Part shown: in pieces, positions 1 through 10,626 of the stretch
Position numbering within the stretch: position 1 is the first letter of the stretch
Layout: the number at the start of each line of letters is the position of its first letter
Assembly (NCBI GenBank): GCA_030734395.1
Contig: JAUZTG010000017.1
Span: forward strand, 868,001 to 932,000
DNA length: 64,000 bases
Direction of reading: 5' to 3'
From: Sarocladium kiliense
Taxonomy: Eukaryota > Ascomycota > Sordariomycetes > Hypocreales > Sarocladiaceae
Made by a program: the position numbers and the translations under genes
Notes under the pieces: generated by a model
Databases searched by the model: none
Told to the model about the DNA's origin: nothing
The model's input: only the letters and a program-made list of their open reading frames with translations

Positions 1-252
1 CGATGATATGTGTGGGACCGGCATGGGAAGCGACATCGCCTTAGCCACATGGCAGGACTCGTCGGAGAATCAGACTATTGTGTTATTGAGCTCAAGGTGA
101 CCCTATCATATGCTCCGGGTGTGATTTCACCGGCCAAGCTTCGCATTCGTAGGAATGACATGGACTACGAACAGAGTCTCTGCAAACAAGAACGTAATCG
201 GAACAGCAATGGTATTTGTTTGGTAGTATAAGTACAGTAGAAGGCTTTACAT

Positions 253-1815
253 TCACTGATGAACCATCTCCAAGCCCCGGATAGCGGTAACGTTGTAGGA
301 TTTCTTGGCCCATCCGAACCAAATCACAGTTATCAGGACGGCGAGACCAGCGAGAACAGCAGACGCATAGTTCATCGTTTCCTGAAATACAGGCAGATAG
401 AATGGGAAGCAGTAGAACACAAGTGCTACCACGGTCCAGGAAAGCATGATCACGTTTGCGAGAAGACCCAGTTTCGGGAACCAGAACGGACCATGTGCAA
501 ACTTGGAGCGCCCTTGCATCAGCATCAGAACAAGAGGGATGCTATAGCTGATGTACTGAAGCAGCAAGCCGGTAGAGATCAGGGAGTTGAAGGCAAGCTC
601 AGAGCCCAGGTAAAGACAACCCATGACCGCGGTGCCGCAGGCAGACCAGATAAGGGACCAGACAGGAGTATTGAAAGGCGCTGGGGCAATCTTTCGGAGG
701 TGCCTGTGCAGAGGGAATCCGCCGTCTCGGCTAATGGTCCAGGCCAGTCTGGATTGCCAAGTTTGGATAGACCAGACAGCGCCAGCCGTGGTGACCAGGA
801 CTGGGATCCAGAGGCCAACAGCGGCGGCTTTGCTGGATGTGATCTGGTAGAAAAGTCCCAGAGTTGAGTAATCACCAGCGGGATCAGTGATCGGCACGTT
901 GACAAGAATTGCAAGGACGATGAGAAGTCCGGAGCCAAAGCCAACGATGATAGTCCACATGAGGGCTTTCGGAACATCGGTCGCAGGTGACGGCATCTCC
1001 TCTGCAAGATGGGTCGCGACATCGAGGCATGAGAAACTCCAGTTGAGGCCGTTCATACCGATGATGAAAGCGATACCATCTTGCCATCCGGAGACATTGA
1101 TGGTGCCCGTGAAGAACTCTTTGGCTGTTGCGTGGTTGTCGGACATGGAGAAGAGGGTAACAAAGATAACGAAGATGGTCATGCAGCTGAAGACGAGAAG
1201 GACGGGAGACACCTTCGGCAGAATATCCTCGAAGCAAGCGCAGAACAGAGTGATGATGTTCAGGAGTTGAAAGCCGACGAAGCCCATCCATCTCTTGTAC
1301 TCGAAGCTGGGATCGAGGAAAGTGATGATGGCGCAGACTCCAGTAGGAACCGACAAACAGGCCGAAGCACCGGTTGCCACTGCTCCGAGCCAGCTCACCA
1401 TAGCTGTAAGATAGGAGAGGAATCGCTTGTGCTCGGGCGGTGCTAGCGTGTACGTCCAGATGTATTGGCCACCAGAATGGGGGATCGCAGAGGCCATCTC
1501 GGAGAGAGTAGTGGCAGTGGCGAGACCGACACCTGCCATGACGAAAAAGCCCCAGAAGAGAAGAGGAGAGCCGCCCATGGGCAGAGTGCTGAAGAGGACT
1601 AGCAGAATACCGATGGCAGTGTTGGTGGTGCCATAGCCGATGCCCAGGGCTGAGAGAGTAGTGAATGGCTTCTTGATCTGACGATCAGTCTGGCCGACAT
1701 GAAGAGAGCCGCTGCCACTGTCGGTGGCATTGGCAACGCCCTTCTCGGAGTCGATAGGCGTCTTCATTGTGTCAGAGAAGGAATGCTTGGAGTTTGTCGA
1801 AGGGTTGAGTTCCAT
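253..1815 (-). CDS. APC-superfamily amino-acid/choline-type permease
   Basis: Intronless 520-residue polytopic membrane protein of the fungal GABA/choline/amino-acid permease group (APC superfamily), expected to import an amine or amino acid across the plasma membrane. A hydrophilic N-terminus of about 70 residues is followed by roughly 12 hydrophobic segments. The early segment with ALGIGYGTTNTAIG and the downstream SEMASAIPHSGGQYIW are typical of fungal choline/GABA permeases. The frame stays open upstream only to a TTG, so the first ATG (at 1815, reading MELNPS) was chosen. It is divergent from the Zn2Cys6 regulator at 2717, and a FAD amine/amino-acid oxidase lies beyond that, so uptake plus oxidation of a nitrogen compound is plausible. 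The substrate cannot be read from sequence. Confidence 0.85.
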   Translation of the reverse strand: MELNPSTNSKHSFSDTMKTPIDSEKGVANATDSGSGSLHVGQTDRQIKKPFTTLSALGIGYGTTNTAIGILLVLFSTLPMGGSPLLFWGFFVMAGVGLATATTLSEMASAIPHSGGQYIWTYTLAPPEHKRFLSYLTAMVSWLGAVATGASACLSVPTGVCAIITFLDPSFEYKRWMGFVGFQLLNIITLFCACFEDILPKVSPVLLVFSCMTIFVIFVTLFSMSDNHATAKEFFTGTINVSGWQDGIAFIIGMNGLNWSFSCLDVATHLAEEMPSPATDVPKALMWTIIVGFGSGLLIVLAILVNVPITDPAGDYSTLGLFYQITSSKAAAVGLWIPVLVTTAGAVWSIQTWQSRLAWTISRDGGFPLHRHLRKIAPAPFNTPVWSLIWSACGTAVMGCLYLGSELAFNSLISTGLLLQYISYSIPLVLMLMQGRSKFAHGPFWFPKLGLLANVIMLSWTVVALVFYCFPFYLPVFQETMNYASAVLAGLAVLITVIWFGWAKKSYNVTAIRGLEMVHQ

Positions 1816-2716
1816 GATGCTGAGATGTGGTATCTCGTAATAGTCCAAGTCCGAGTAACCGGTAGCGGGCAAGACATGACCGGTTCATATAAGTAGCAAC
1901 AGGGTCCAGGCCAAGATGAAGCTTTATTGGAATCTACATGATGTCCAGGATTGGAAGACATATCCCCACGACGCACTAAGCACGGTCTAGGTCGAGTTAG
2001 GCAAGTTGGAACGGACGATAAGGCCACCGCCCATCAGCTCGGGACAAGGCTAAGTTGCCACACCAATGAATGGCCCAGAAGGGGTATGCAATTGCTAAGA
2101 GAGACAAGAAGGGTTCGGTCGGGAATCGTGGGGTATGGCATGGCTGCCCCGGATCCCCCGCATTGGTGGTTCAGGGACTCTGGGGGAATGCATCACGGGA
2201 TAGAAGGGTTGTATAGGAAGAATAGACTCTTCTTTGTTGGCAGAGTTCCTCTTGGACATCCAGAGAGAAACAGTAGCAACAAGAGCTTCAAGCATACGCC
2301 AAGACTAGCGGAAATGCTACCGTATCTGCGTGTGACCCAGCGCCCGCCACGAGGGGAGGCTGACAATGGAGCTGGAGATAAGGAACTCGGCGCTATAGAG
2401 CCACAACGAACCATGGCTAACACCCACGAAGGCAACTTTGCTGCTCCACCCGATAGCGGACCCCGACAGTGAATTCGCTTCAATAGCTGCATAACGGCAA
2501 GGCCGTGGCGATGGTTGTGAGCGGGCTGTTGAGTTGCGCAGCCAGTGAGGAGCGACTAGCATGTGGTCAGTATACACAATACACAGTCTTCATGAGCCGA
2601 CAAATGTCAGCCTTTTCAGCTTGGCAGTGATCGCTGTTGTTTATTGGTGATATTCACTTCGTCTTACACGCTTCACGGCACAATCGGCCGCCTTCAAGCG
2701 CCTACAAGTCATCGGC
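1816..2716. other. divergent intergenic region, permease/regulator
   Basis: About 900 bp between the two divergent starts. Small overlapping frames here have no recognisable product. It contains CGG/CCG pairs that could bind a Zn2Cys6 dimer (CGG-N5-CCG at 2150-2160, CGG-N3-CCG at 2457-2465), but such pairs are expected by chance at this density. Confidence 0.4.
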
Positions 2717-4643
2717 ATGCCACCAGCGCCCAGAAGACTCCATTGCAAGTCGCGGAATGGTTGTCTTAGGTGCAAAGCAAGCAGGGTCGGTCTCTCGATT
2801 TCCCTCTAAGTACTGTGTGCGTTTTCACTGACTTCCACAACAGACAAAATGTGATGAACGGAAGCCCGGCTGTCTCCGTTGTGAGGACCGAGGCATAACC
2901 TGCCCAGGTTATGCCCTGAATGTGCGATGGTCTCAGAAACATCAATTTCGCCAAGGCAACATCGCACCGCACAATGAAGTACCCGCTGCCGTGCCGTCGC
3001 CTTCCTCTATCCTGGCTGATGGGCAGTCTGTCATCCTCGATACTGCGCAGGGAGATCCGCCTGCATGGAATCCCTCATTATCACAAGCCTTTGGCAGTCC
3101 TGTCGATGAGAGTGAGCTTTCCCTTTGGGATGGCTCTCTTGCCTGGTCTATCGAGACTTTGGAGAAGGACAGGCCGTCACTGGCATTCCATCCGTTCGGA
3201 ATGGCCAGCGAGCTGCGATATCCTCAGATTGGCGCCTCAGAAGCCTCTGACGCTGCAACATCTGCTTGGAGTCAAGATGATATGGTCATCCAAGATTTAG
3301 TACAGCCACGGCAGAATGTGGTGGCCTCTCCTGCACCTCAGCTATGCCATCTGCCAACTGCATTGACTGAGTACTTCTTCCGAAACATCATCTCTCTGTA
3401 CTGCACCTGGGATGGCAAGTCCAATACTATGCGCAACATCATTGAAACCAAGTGGCAATCGTCTGGAGTCTTGCACCACACGATACAGAGCATGGCCGCA
3501 GCTTGCTTATCCGAGTACTTTCCACGGTTGTTGCCTGTGGCTAGAAGTGAGCATAAAGAAGCTCATGAAATCGTGCGCAAGGGCACCTCACCGGCTGCGC
3601 AGAAACAAGCAGACTTACTAGCATACATGCTACTTGGGCATACTTCAAGCTGGCTGGACCCCAGCGACCTTGCAACATCCTATTTCAGGGGCTGTCACAC
3701 TCTTCTTCAAAGCATACCAGACGCTGACGATGACGATGGTGGAGTTTCCTTCTTCACTGGCACCATGGACTACTGGGCCATGCTTCTCGTGTATTTGACA
3801 GACAGCGAACAGCTGGATGGTTACAAACCTTCACCTTCAGTCGAGACATCAAGTCCAGTCAGAGTCGTCAACCCGCATCCGTACTCTGGGATATCAGGCG
3901 ATGTGATCAAGATCCTCATCGAAACGGGCAAACTCATATTTCAACATCGCAAACACATGTCAGGAACAAAGTTCATGGCAGAAAAAGACTTGGAGATCTT
4001 CAAAACGGCGCTACAGCGAGCGCGGCAACTGGAGCGACTATTGCTGACGTATCAATCGCCAAACCTCGCACAATTTGTTGAAGTCGAGGATGGAAACACG
4101 CCTCTGAAGCACCTCGCTTTGATCGATGAGGCTTATCGGTGTACAGGGTTGATCCAGCTCTACCGCGTCTTCCCCGATTTGCTCAATGAGCGCTACGCTC
4201 CTTGGAGCAAGGAGATATTACTTCGGCCGATGCCCGCTGTGAAGATGCCGACATCTGCAGAGAGGCAAGCGTGGCTGACACAATTGGCATTGTACATCCT
4301 TGGTATCCTGGAACGAATTCCGTTCGAGTCTAGTACCCTCAGTGCTCAGCCATTCATTGCTGTAGCTGTATCAAGCGAGCTTCGCATCAATGACCCATAT
4401 GGTCAAGAGCTTGTTCCGATCGGCGAGGCGCCGCAAGGGTTGGGTACGGCATTTGATGTGGCTCAGGCCCGGAAGTTCCTGAGGTCGAGATTAGCAGGGT
4501 ACAAACACACTATTCCTCTAAGTAAGAGCAAAGTCATCATGGAGCTCGTCTACCGGGTTTGGGCGGCCTTGGATTCGGGTGAACAAGACGTCTATTGGCT
4601 GGACATCGCATTGGAGCACAAGCTGGGAACAATGATGGGTTAG
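2717..4643 (+). CDS. Zn2Cys6 fungal transcription factor
   Basis: Nuclear regulator of 622 residues with two exons (2717-2785, 2844-4643) and a 58-bp phase-0 intron that splits the DNA-binding domain. Splicing joins GCLRCKAS-R to TKCDERKPGC, giving a complete C-x2-C-x6-C-x6-C-x2-C-x6-C binuclear zinc cluster ending TCPGY, about residues 16-43. The remainder resembles the Fungal_trans_2 type of regulatory domain and has no second DNA-binding motif. The long second exon alone opens with a GTG in frame, so the ATG at 2717 is needed to recover the zinc cluster. It is divergent from the APC permease and convergent with the FAD oxidase (88-bp gap), and so is a candidate local regulator of both. Targets are unproven. 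Confidence 0.88.
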
Positions 4644-4731
4644 CAAAAGTACATCCAGTTTATTGTATGAGAAATTAATGAATGGACGTCTATTGTTGTC
4701 TTCATCGGACTTTATACATGTCTACGAAGTG

Positions 4732-6467
4732 CTAAAGTTTGGACGTTTTTTCGTAGTCCGCCTCTGCCATGGCAGCAAACTTGAGCAGCGTGGTTCCGAC
4801 AGACAACTTAGCTTTCAACCGCTCCTCCGTTACCAAGAAAGCTTCCGGGAACCATCCACTAACATCCTGACCAAAGATCATGTTGACAAGTGCCTCGCCG
4901 GTGAGCCAGCACTTGTCCATACCGTATCCATTGAAGCCTGCTGCAACCCACTGCCCATCATCTTCTTTATTACCGATCACAGAAGGTGGAACCTTGCCGA
5001 CAATAGGTAAGCCGTCAGAGGTGTGACCTTGAATGCCGGACCAGATTGCTTCGATCTCTGAAGTCTTTGCGGAGCCCCAACCATTGAGGAAGAAGTTTGG
5101 CAGCATCTGCTCCAGGGCCTGTTTTGCCTCCTCAGGAACATATGTGTCGTCTGAGGTCAGGATATCTTTCATCAAGGCTGTCTCATTGCCGATCCAGACT
5201 CTCCCCGTAAGTGCGTTTTGCTGGAGGTAGAAGAGTCCCGTCTCCCACAACCCGGTTCTTGCGTCCAGTTGCGGTCTGTGTGATAAACTCCATGATCGTT
5301 CTCCGCCAACGTTGGGCAGTTCAGGTCCCGGTTTTTGTTCCGTCATAGTGCCACGGAAGGGATAGATGCGACCAGCGAGTTGAGGGATGAGATGCGCAAC
5401 ATGTGCGTTGGTGCAGTGGATGACTTGCTTAGCCCGGACATCTCCTCGCGGCGTCTTCAAGAGGTAAGGGTACTCCTTGTTGTCGCTGGGTGTGTGAAGA
5501 ATCTGGGAAACTGGTGTGTTTGCCTCAATGGCAAGCCTGTCTGGATACTTCCGTAATAGTCGCTCAAAGATACCGGTAAGTAGACGATAGGGCCAGATTG
5601 CTCCAGCATCGTGCTCTACGGCACCAGCAGCATCCTTGATGTTCCATCTCTGCAACGCAAAGTCAGCATGAGCCCACTTTCCAGTAAGATCAGTGGATAT
5701 GTTCAGTGGTCGTACTCACACCTGGGACATCACTCCGTGAGACGATGCGATGGTAATTGCTGTACTCTGGAACAGCTTTTTGGAAGTCCAGGACCGACTG
5801 CTTTGCTGCTGCCCACGTCTCCTCGTCTCTGACTGCCATGACCTTGCGGACATCGCGGATCTGGCACTCATCCTGAAGCTCCTTATCCATTTGTCTCACC
5901 ATCTTCATCACATGATCTATGTTCATGATGCTGAATCGAGTGATTTGCTTCGCTGCCTCAACACCGTGCTCTGCTGCCAGAGGACCATATGTATGGCCAG
6001 ATGCTGTAACAAGATGTCCTCCATTACGGCCTGTAGCGCCACTCACGAGCGTCCTGGCCTCGAAGACAGTGACATGGCAGCCGGCAGCGAGCTGATGCTC
6101 GAGCAGTGTCTTTGTCACGCTGCAGCCTGTGATTCCTGACCCGATGACTGCAAAGTCCGTGAGACTTGGAAGCTGTGGTGATTGTACTGCTGCTACCGTG
6201 GGATGTTCAGGAACCTGCCAAGCCGACACTGTTGGCCCTTCTCGGGGCAAGCCAGGATCCTGTGATACAGCCTGACCAATACTTTTCAGAAATCTTGAGA
6301 TAACAGGGTCTGATTGTGAAACTGGTTAGCCTTATTCAAGAACATGGCAATAAAACATGTGAATGGGTTCCAGATAGCGATTACTTACTACTCTCATATT
6401 GGCGGAGCTTCTCTCGCTGCTCAGGCGACAGACGAGCGTCGACGCTCCACCTCTGCTGGGAGTCCAT
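4732..6467 (-). CDS. DAO-family FAD-dependent oxidoreductase
   Basis: A 528-residue flavoenzyme of the glycine/D-amino-acid oxidase (OrdL/PuuB-like) family, expected to oxidise an amine or amino acid. Exons are 6467-6389, 6309-5720 and 5649-4732, with 79- and 70-bp introns. The Rossmann FAD motif reads VIGSGITGCS, followed by VTVFEA and the family signature GATGRNGGH. Near the C-terminus, AAGFNGYGMDKCW is the second FAD-contact region. The start was set at the ATG that opens MDSQQRW, because the second exon begins with a phase-1 continuation and no in-frame ATG. Together with the permease and regulator to its left it forms a likely uptake-and-oxidation module. The substrate is unknown, and a closely related dehydrogenase role is possible. 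Confidence 0.87.
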
Positions 6468-7148
6468 ATCAGTCTATCTCGTCTTCAGAGGTTACTGTTC
6501 AGAAACCCAATTGAGTTATCGACGCCATAGATTCCGGCCTTTAGAAGACCGACAACATTTACAAGTATCACCATGGGGTTGCTTGCAGCTGGGACCTTAG
6601 CGTAATTCCGCGTGTATACTTGCTGTATGGGGAAAGAGTTCACGTAGCGGGGGCGTCGTGCCACCACATGGTCTAGAATCGATCACCATGGTCTCGTGGT
6701 TTGGACAGGTTCCCGCGACGGTAAGCTAGTATGATAAGGTGGAATCTGGGTCCGAAAATCGGCTACCTCATTAATGCATATTCTGTGTCTGATGAGCCTC
6801 CCTGGTGTGGGTAAGTATTCGGGTTGTCTATGACCGTTTCAATGCGTATCTACCACGTAACGCCGTGCACCCTGATCCACCTGTGACTTGAGTCGAGAGG
6901 AGAAAAGCACGAACGATGCAATTGCTTACATAAAATATGGCTTTAGTAAGGTTTTAGCACATGTGGACGCGGTGAAAACATAGAGATCATGACCATTCCA
7001 CCACGATATGGTTACGTTAGCCACTGGGAGCTCGGAGCTCGACAGGCCCGAAGCTTCACAGACATCACGAAATTCGCAGGCCTCAAGAATCGCGAACAGT
7101 AACTTCAATGTGGGTATATCACTATCAGTCAGAGGTATCATTGTGTTT
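6468..7148. other. intergenic region, FAD oxidase / GNAT 3' end
   Basis: About 680 bp upstream of the FAD oxidase and downstream of the acetyltransferase. No coding signal seen. One CCG-N5-CGG pair lies at 6752-6762 (weak evidence). Confidence 0.35.
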
Positions 7149-8068
7149 CTACTTTCCAGTCGCCTTGTCCGGCGGCCCAGTATTCGGTTCTCGAATCATC
7201 GTGAAAAGTTTGATGCTATCCCCATCATCATCGCACGTCATATCCTTGACAAACCGGAAGCCCAACCGCTCATATATAGCAATGTTTGGCACTGCGCGAC
7301 TGGACTCGAGGTAGCACTTCATGCCCTGCGCATCGGCCTCTTGCGTCACCTCTTTCATCATCTTGGCGCCAACTCCCCTGCCTTGCGCTTTGGGGTGAAC
7401 GACCATGATGTTGAGGAAGTAGTACCCTCTTGGGTCGTCCCAGATTTGTGACTGGATCTCAGCTTGTGCAGCTTTCCAGATGTAATACCTCTTGAAGATC
7501 CCAAATGTTAGTCGCTTTCAGGCACTCAGCAGGTGTCTCAAGCTTACCTTAACGATCAGTCCGCCTCGGCCGTACCAAAGATTCATGAAGACCTGGTTGA
7601 AGTAGAGATTCCAGCCCTCGTACCAATCCTTCCAAGTCTGTGGTGAATTCGTCGGCTGTGGTCGCAGCCACATCGCAACTCCAAGCACTTCTTGAGTTTC
7701 CGAGTCCTTCGCCGCATGAAAGATCCCATTCCGCATGCCCCATCGCATGCGAATAGTCAGTGAGGTAGCGTTGCGCTTGGCATTGAACTGCGAGACAAGT
7801 CACGATCAGCCGTGTCCTGAGGGAAGAACGACAACGTCAAGCATGTCGTGGTCGCGTCTCACCTTTGAGTGATCGAAAACCCACTCATTGTATGGATCAT
7901 TGGCGAACGCTTCTCTATTGAACGGCTCAGATCAGTTCAGGCACCTGCAGATGCTATCATCCCCACGGCGACGAAGCCTAGCCTTTCGGATCCAGAGCCA
8001 ACTTACTGGACTACTTTCACTGCAGCAGGGATATCATCCTCTGTGAGATTGGTGACGTAGACGCCCAT
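7149..8068 (-). CDS. GNAT-family N-acetyltransferase
   Basis: A 231-residue GNAT acetyltransferase that would move an acetyl group from acetyl-CoA to an amine. Exons are 8068-8007, 7914-7863, 7787-7548 and 7490-7149, with introns of 92, 75 and 57 bp, all GT-AG and phase-consistent. The acetyl-CoA loop is visible as VVHPKAQGRGVGAKMM (motif A), and YERLGFRFV is the usual C-terminal GNAT strand. The middle exon, rich in Trp and Tyr (RPQPTNSPQTWKDWYEGWN), matches the layout of fungal GNATs of this length. A TATA-like CTATATAG lies about 75 bp upstream of the start. It may acetylate a product of the neighbouring amine module, but that is only position-based inference. Confidence 0.85.
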
Positions 8069-9037
8069 GGTAGAGATGTGAATGGCGAGACAGGGTGGGT
8101 AATGTGAATGACAAGTATTGAAAGCAGGAATTGGTGGCCTGGCTCTATATAGAAATGACTGGCCGAAGCGTGACTCTGAAAGCGTAGACCTGATCTTGAA
8201 CCATGGACAGGCACTACAAATACCCCCGCGCGCGCCAAGGATAAGTGCATACACCTGATTAAAAGCATATGGGGGGACCTTTCAGTGCTCGAAAACGGCT
8301 TCAGCGCCTAGCCCCAGCGGTAGTAGGCGTCCATGTCCGCTACATTCAGCCCCCTGTGCCTGCTGTAGTGCATTCCTTGTAGCGGCTATCATTCCCTGTA
8401 ATGCCTTGGCCAGTGCTGACCGGCCAATCAAGGGGCTTCTTCACTTACACGGGCAAGTTGATGACTTGTTGCTACAGGACTCTCGTGACACGGCCTCTAT
8501 AGGCCTACCGTCAGATTCCAATATTGAGGCAGCAACTCCAATACTCAACCCTATGTCATCAGGAATGATACCTCATGCTTCAGGCACCCAACACGGCTTC
8601 AGCATGGTCTGGGGCACGCGGCCAATTCCAGGTGGGGGGATTCGAGGCGTTATCCGTATACACTTGCCGAATTCGGGACGCCACCTGATAAGACGAGCGA
8701 TGCCATCGTGTCGGACAGGGTGGGGCCAAGTGATACGGACAGCGAGCCGAATGGTATCATGACTGGAACATACCAATCAGTCTGGCTCCGGTCGATTGGC
8801 CACCGATAGCGCTTCTTCACAGAATGCAATGGTGCCCAGAAGACGCTCTGTGTCTATCATGAATTACCTAGAATAGCGCAGGACGAACATGAAACTATGC
8901 AGGACTCGAGGTCATAATGGACCAGCAGCTCCCAAACACCATGACTACCTTTGACATCGTTTTCCTCAATCAGACTTGACAAATGGGGCAAAGTGAGGGT
9001 CAAATGTGTCTATGTCATACGTCATCGTCGGAGCTGT
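8069..9037. other. intergenic region without recognised gene
   Basis: About 970 bp between the GNAT start and the end of the alcohol dehydrogenase. Small frames only (for example 8406-8762), with no recognisable domain and no splice-supported extension. Probably promoter plus 3' flank. Confidence 0.35.
8144..8151 (-). promoter_or_regulatory. TATA-like box of the GNAT gene
   Basis: Self-complementary CTATATAG about 76 bp upstream of the GNAT start codon. Position and composition fit a TATA element; no other support. Confidence 0.35.
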
Positions 9038-10156
9038 CTAGCTATCTACCACAGATATCACCAGCTTCCCGGCCACCTTGTCAAGCTGATCAACATATTG
9101 GTTCAGCTGCTCCAGCTTGACCACTGTACTTCTTGGAGTGACAAGACCACGTCGGACAAATTCTATCGCTTCGCTCGTGTCCAGACGGCTACCAACGATA
9201 GAACCCTTGACCTTGATCCCGCGGTCGATTAGCTGAAGAGGATGGAATGACACCTTTGCCGTTGGTGGTGGAATGCCCACGCATACCAAAACACCGAAGT
9301 AATCCAGGCATGACAGTGCAGACTCGTATGCACCAACAGCTCCTGAGCACTCGAGAAATGCAGAGCAGAGTATTCCGTTGGTTTCTCGACTGACAGCGGA
9401 CGCAACATCCTTTTCTTCGGTGAAGTCAATGAACTTTTCCGCTCCAAGCTCCAGACACAGCTCCCTCTGCCGCTGCCCTCCGTCGATGGCAATCGGTCTG
9501 TAGCCCATTGCACGCGCATACTGGATAGCCAAAGCGCCTACGCCTCCTGCCGCTCCCGATATAGCCACCCAGGATCCCGCGGCTGCCTCCGAGACTTTCA
9601 AGGCTTTGTATGCAGTGACACCGGCACAGATGATGGGCGCCAATACCTCAGCAGGTAGATCATCCGGCACTGGAAGTAGGAATCGATCAGGCACGACAGT
9701 GAAGCGCGCAAGCGTCCCTGGCACATCTCTGCCACTGAAGACTTGCGTTTGACATCGTGTCTCGTCACCTTGGAGACAAACACGACATGTGCCGCAAGCA
9801 TCACGCAGCCAGCCAACAGCGACACGCTGACCAACAACAGCCCTGGTACATTCCTTTCCTACAGCGGCGACGCGGCCAATGCCCTCATGCCCTAGGATGT
9901 TCTCGCATTTCCCAAGGTAGCCTCGTGCCAGACCTAAGTCGGTACCGCATAGGCCAGTGGCCTCGAGTTCGACGAGGACCTCTTGAGAGCCGAGCGACGG
10001 GACATCTTGAGACTGTATTTCGAAGGAGAAGTCGGGGCCTTGCTACGTATGTTGTTAAGCACTTTTTCCTGTGAGACTGTGTTCGGATGAGAGGTGTTAT
10101 ACATTTACCAGGAGCGCGACCTTTTGCTGGCCGAGCGGTTGATGGTTCGCGTCCAT
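9038..10156 (-). CDS. zinc-dependent alcohol dehydrogenase
   Basis: A 350-residue medium-chain NAD(P)-dependent alcohol dehydrogenase, close in length and layout to yeast ADH1-type enzymes. Exons are 10156-10109 and 10042-9038, with a 66-bp intron. The catalytic zinc site is visible as GLCGTD and LGHEGIGRV. The structural zinc site is ACGTCRVC with a fourth Cys in DETRC, spacing C-x2-C-x2-C-x7-C. The nucleotide loop is SGAAGGVGALA. The first exon (MDANHQPLGQ) was recovered from a GTAAAT donor, because the long frame lacks an early ATG. It is divergent from the vanillyl-alcohol oxidase across 470 bp. In context it probably interconverts an aromatic or cinnamyl-type alcohol and aldehyde; primary aliphatic alcohols are the alternative. 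Confidence 0.88.
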
Positions 10157-10626
10157 AGTCTCTACTTTCGCAGTGTTTTGTCGTAGCTACAGCTTTTCAC
10201 TCTTACCAACACAGATCTCGACATTCACTCGCTTCAAAAACGAATTGCCTCTCGCACCACAGCCACCGCCCTCCCCCCTCATTTGAAACCAGATCGTACG
10301 CGTTTGCCTCACGGCACCGCACTTCGGCACTGGTGGTCCGGTGATGTGTGGAGAGGAGGGGGTGCGAGATTCCCGGGATGGACAATTACCACAGAACTCT
10401 ATTCTGTATCCATCTCATCGGGATTTCTCCACACTTCCCCAGCCTGGGTTTGATGTGTACATTCAAAGTCCGTGATTTTAGCAGCAGGTGTCTTCAATAA
10501 GAGATGGATGAATGCTCTGTAAAAAAGGTCTGAAGTGAAAGTGAATGGAACTTCTTCTGTTTTAGTTCTTCCAATTTCTTCGATCCCTGAAATTGTGTTG
10601 CTTTTCAAACCTCATTCATCGTCGCC
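10157..10626. promoter_or_regulatory. divergent promoter, ADH / vanillyl-alcohol oxidase
   Basis: 470-bp shared upstream region of two divergent genes with linked chemistry. It contains overlapping CGG/CCG pairs at 10312-10327: CGG-N2-CCG overlapping CCG-N5-CGG. Zn2Cys6 dimers recognise such pairs, and the neighbouring regulator at 15025 has this domain. Binding is inference. Confidence 0.45.

Noticed and set aside
1..252. Small frames at the left edge
   Set aside because: Overlapping both strands with no recognisable product; taken as 3' flank of the permease.
259..867. 202-residue open frame on the + strand
   Set aside because: Antisense to the APC permease, which has clear family motifs; low-complexity, no domain. 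A shadow frame.
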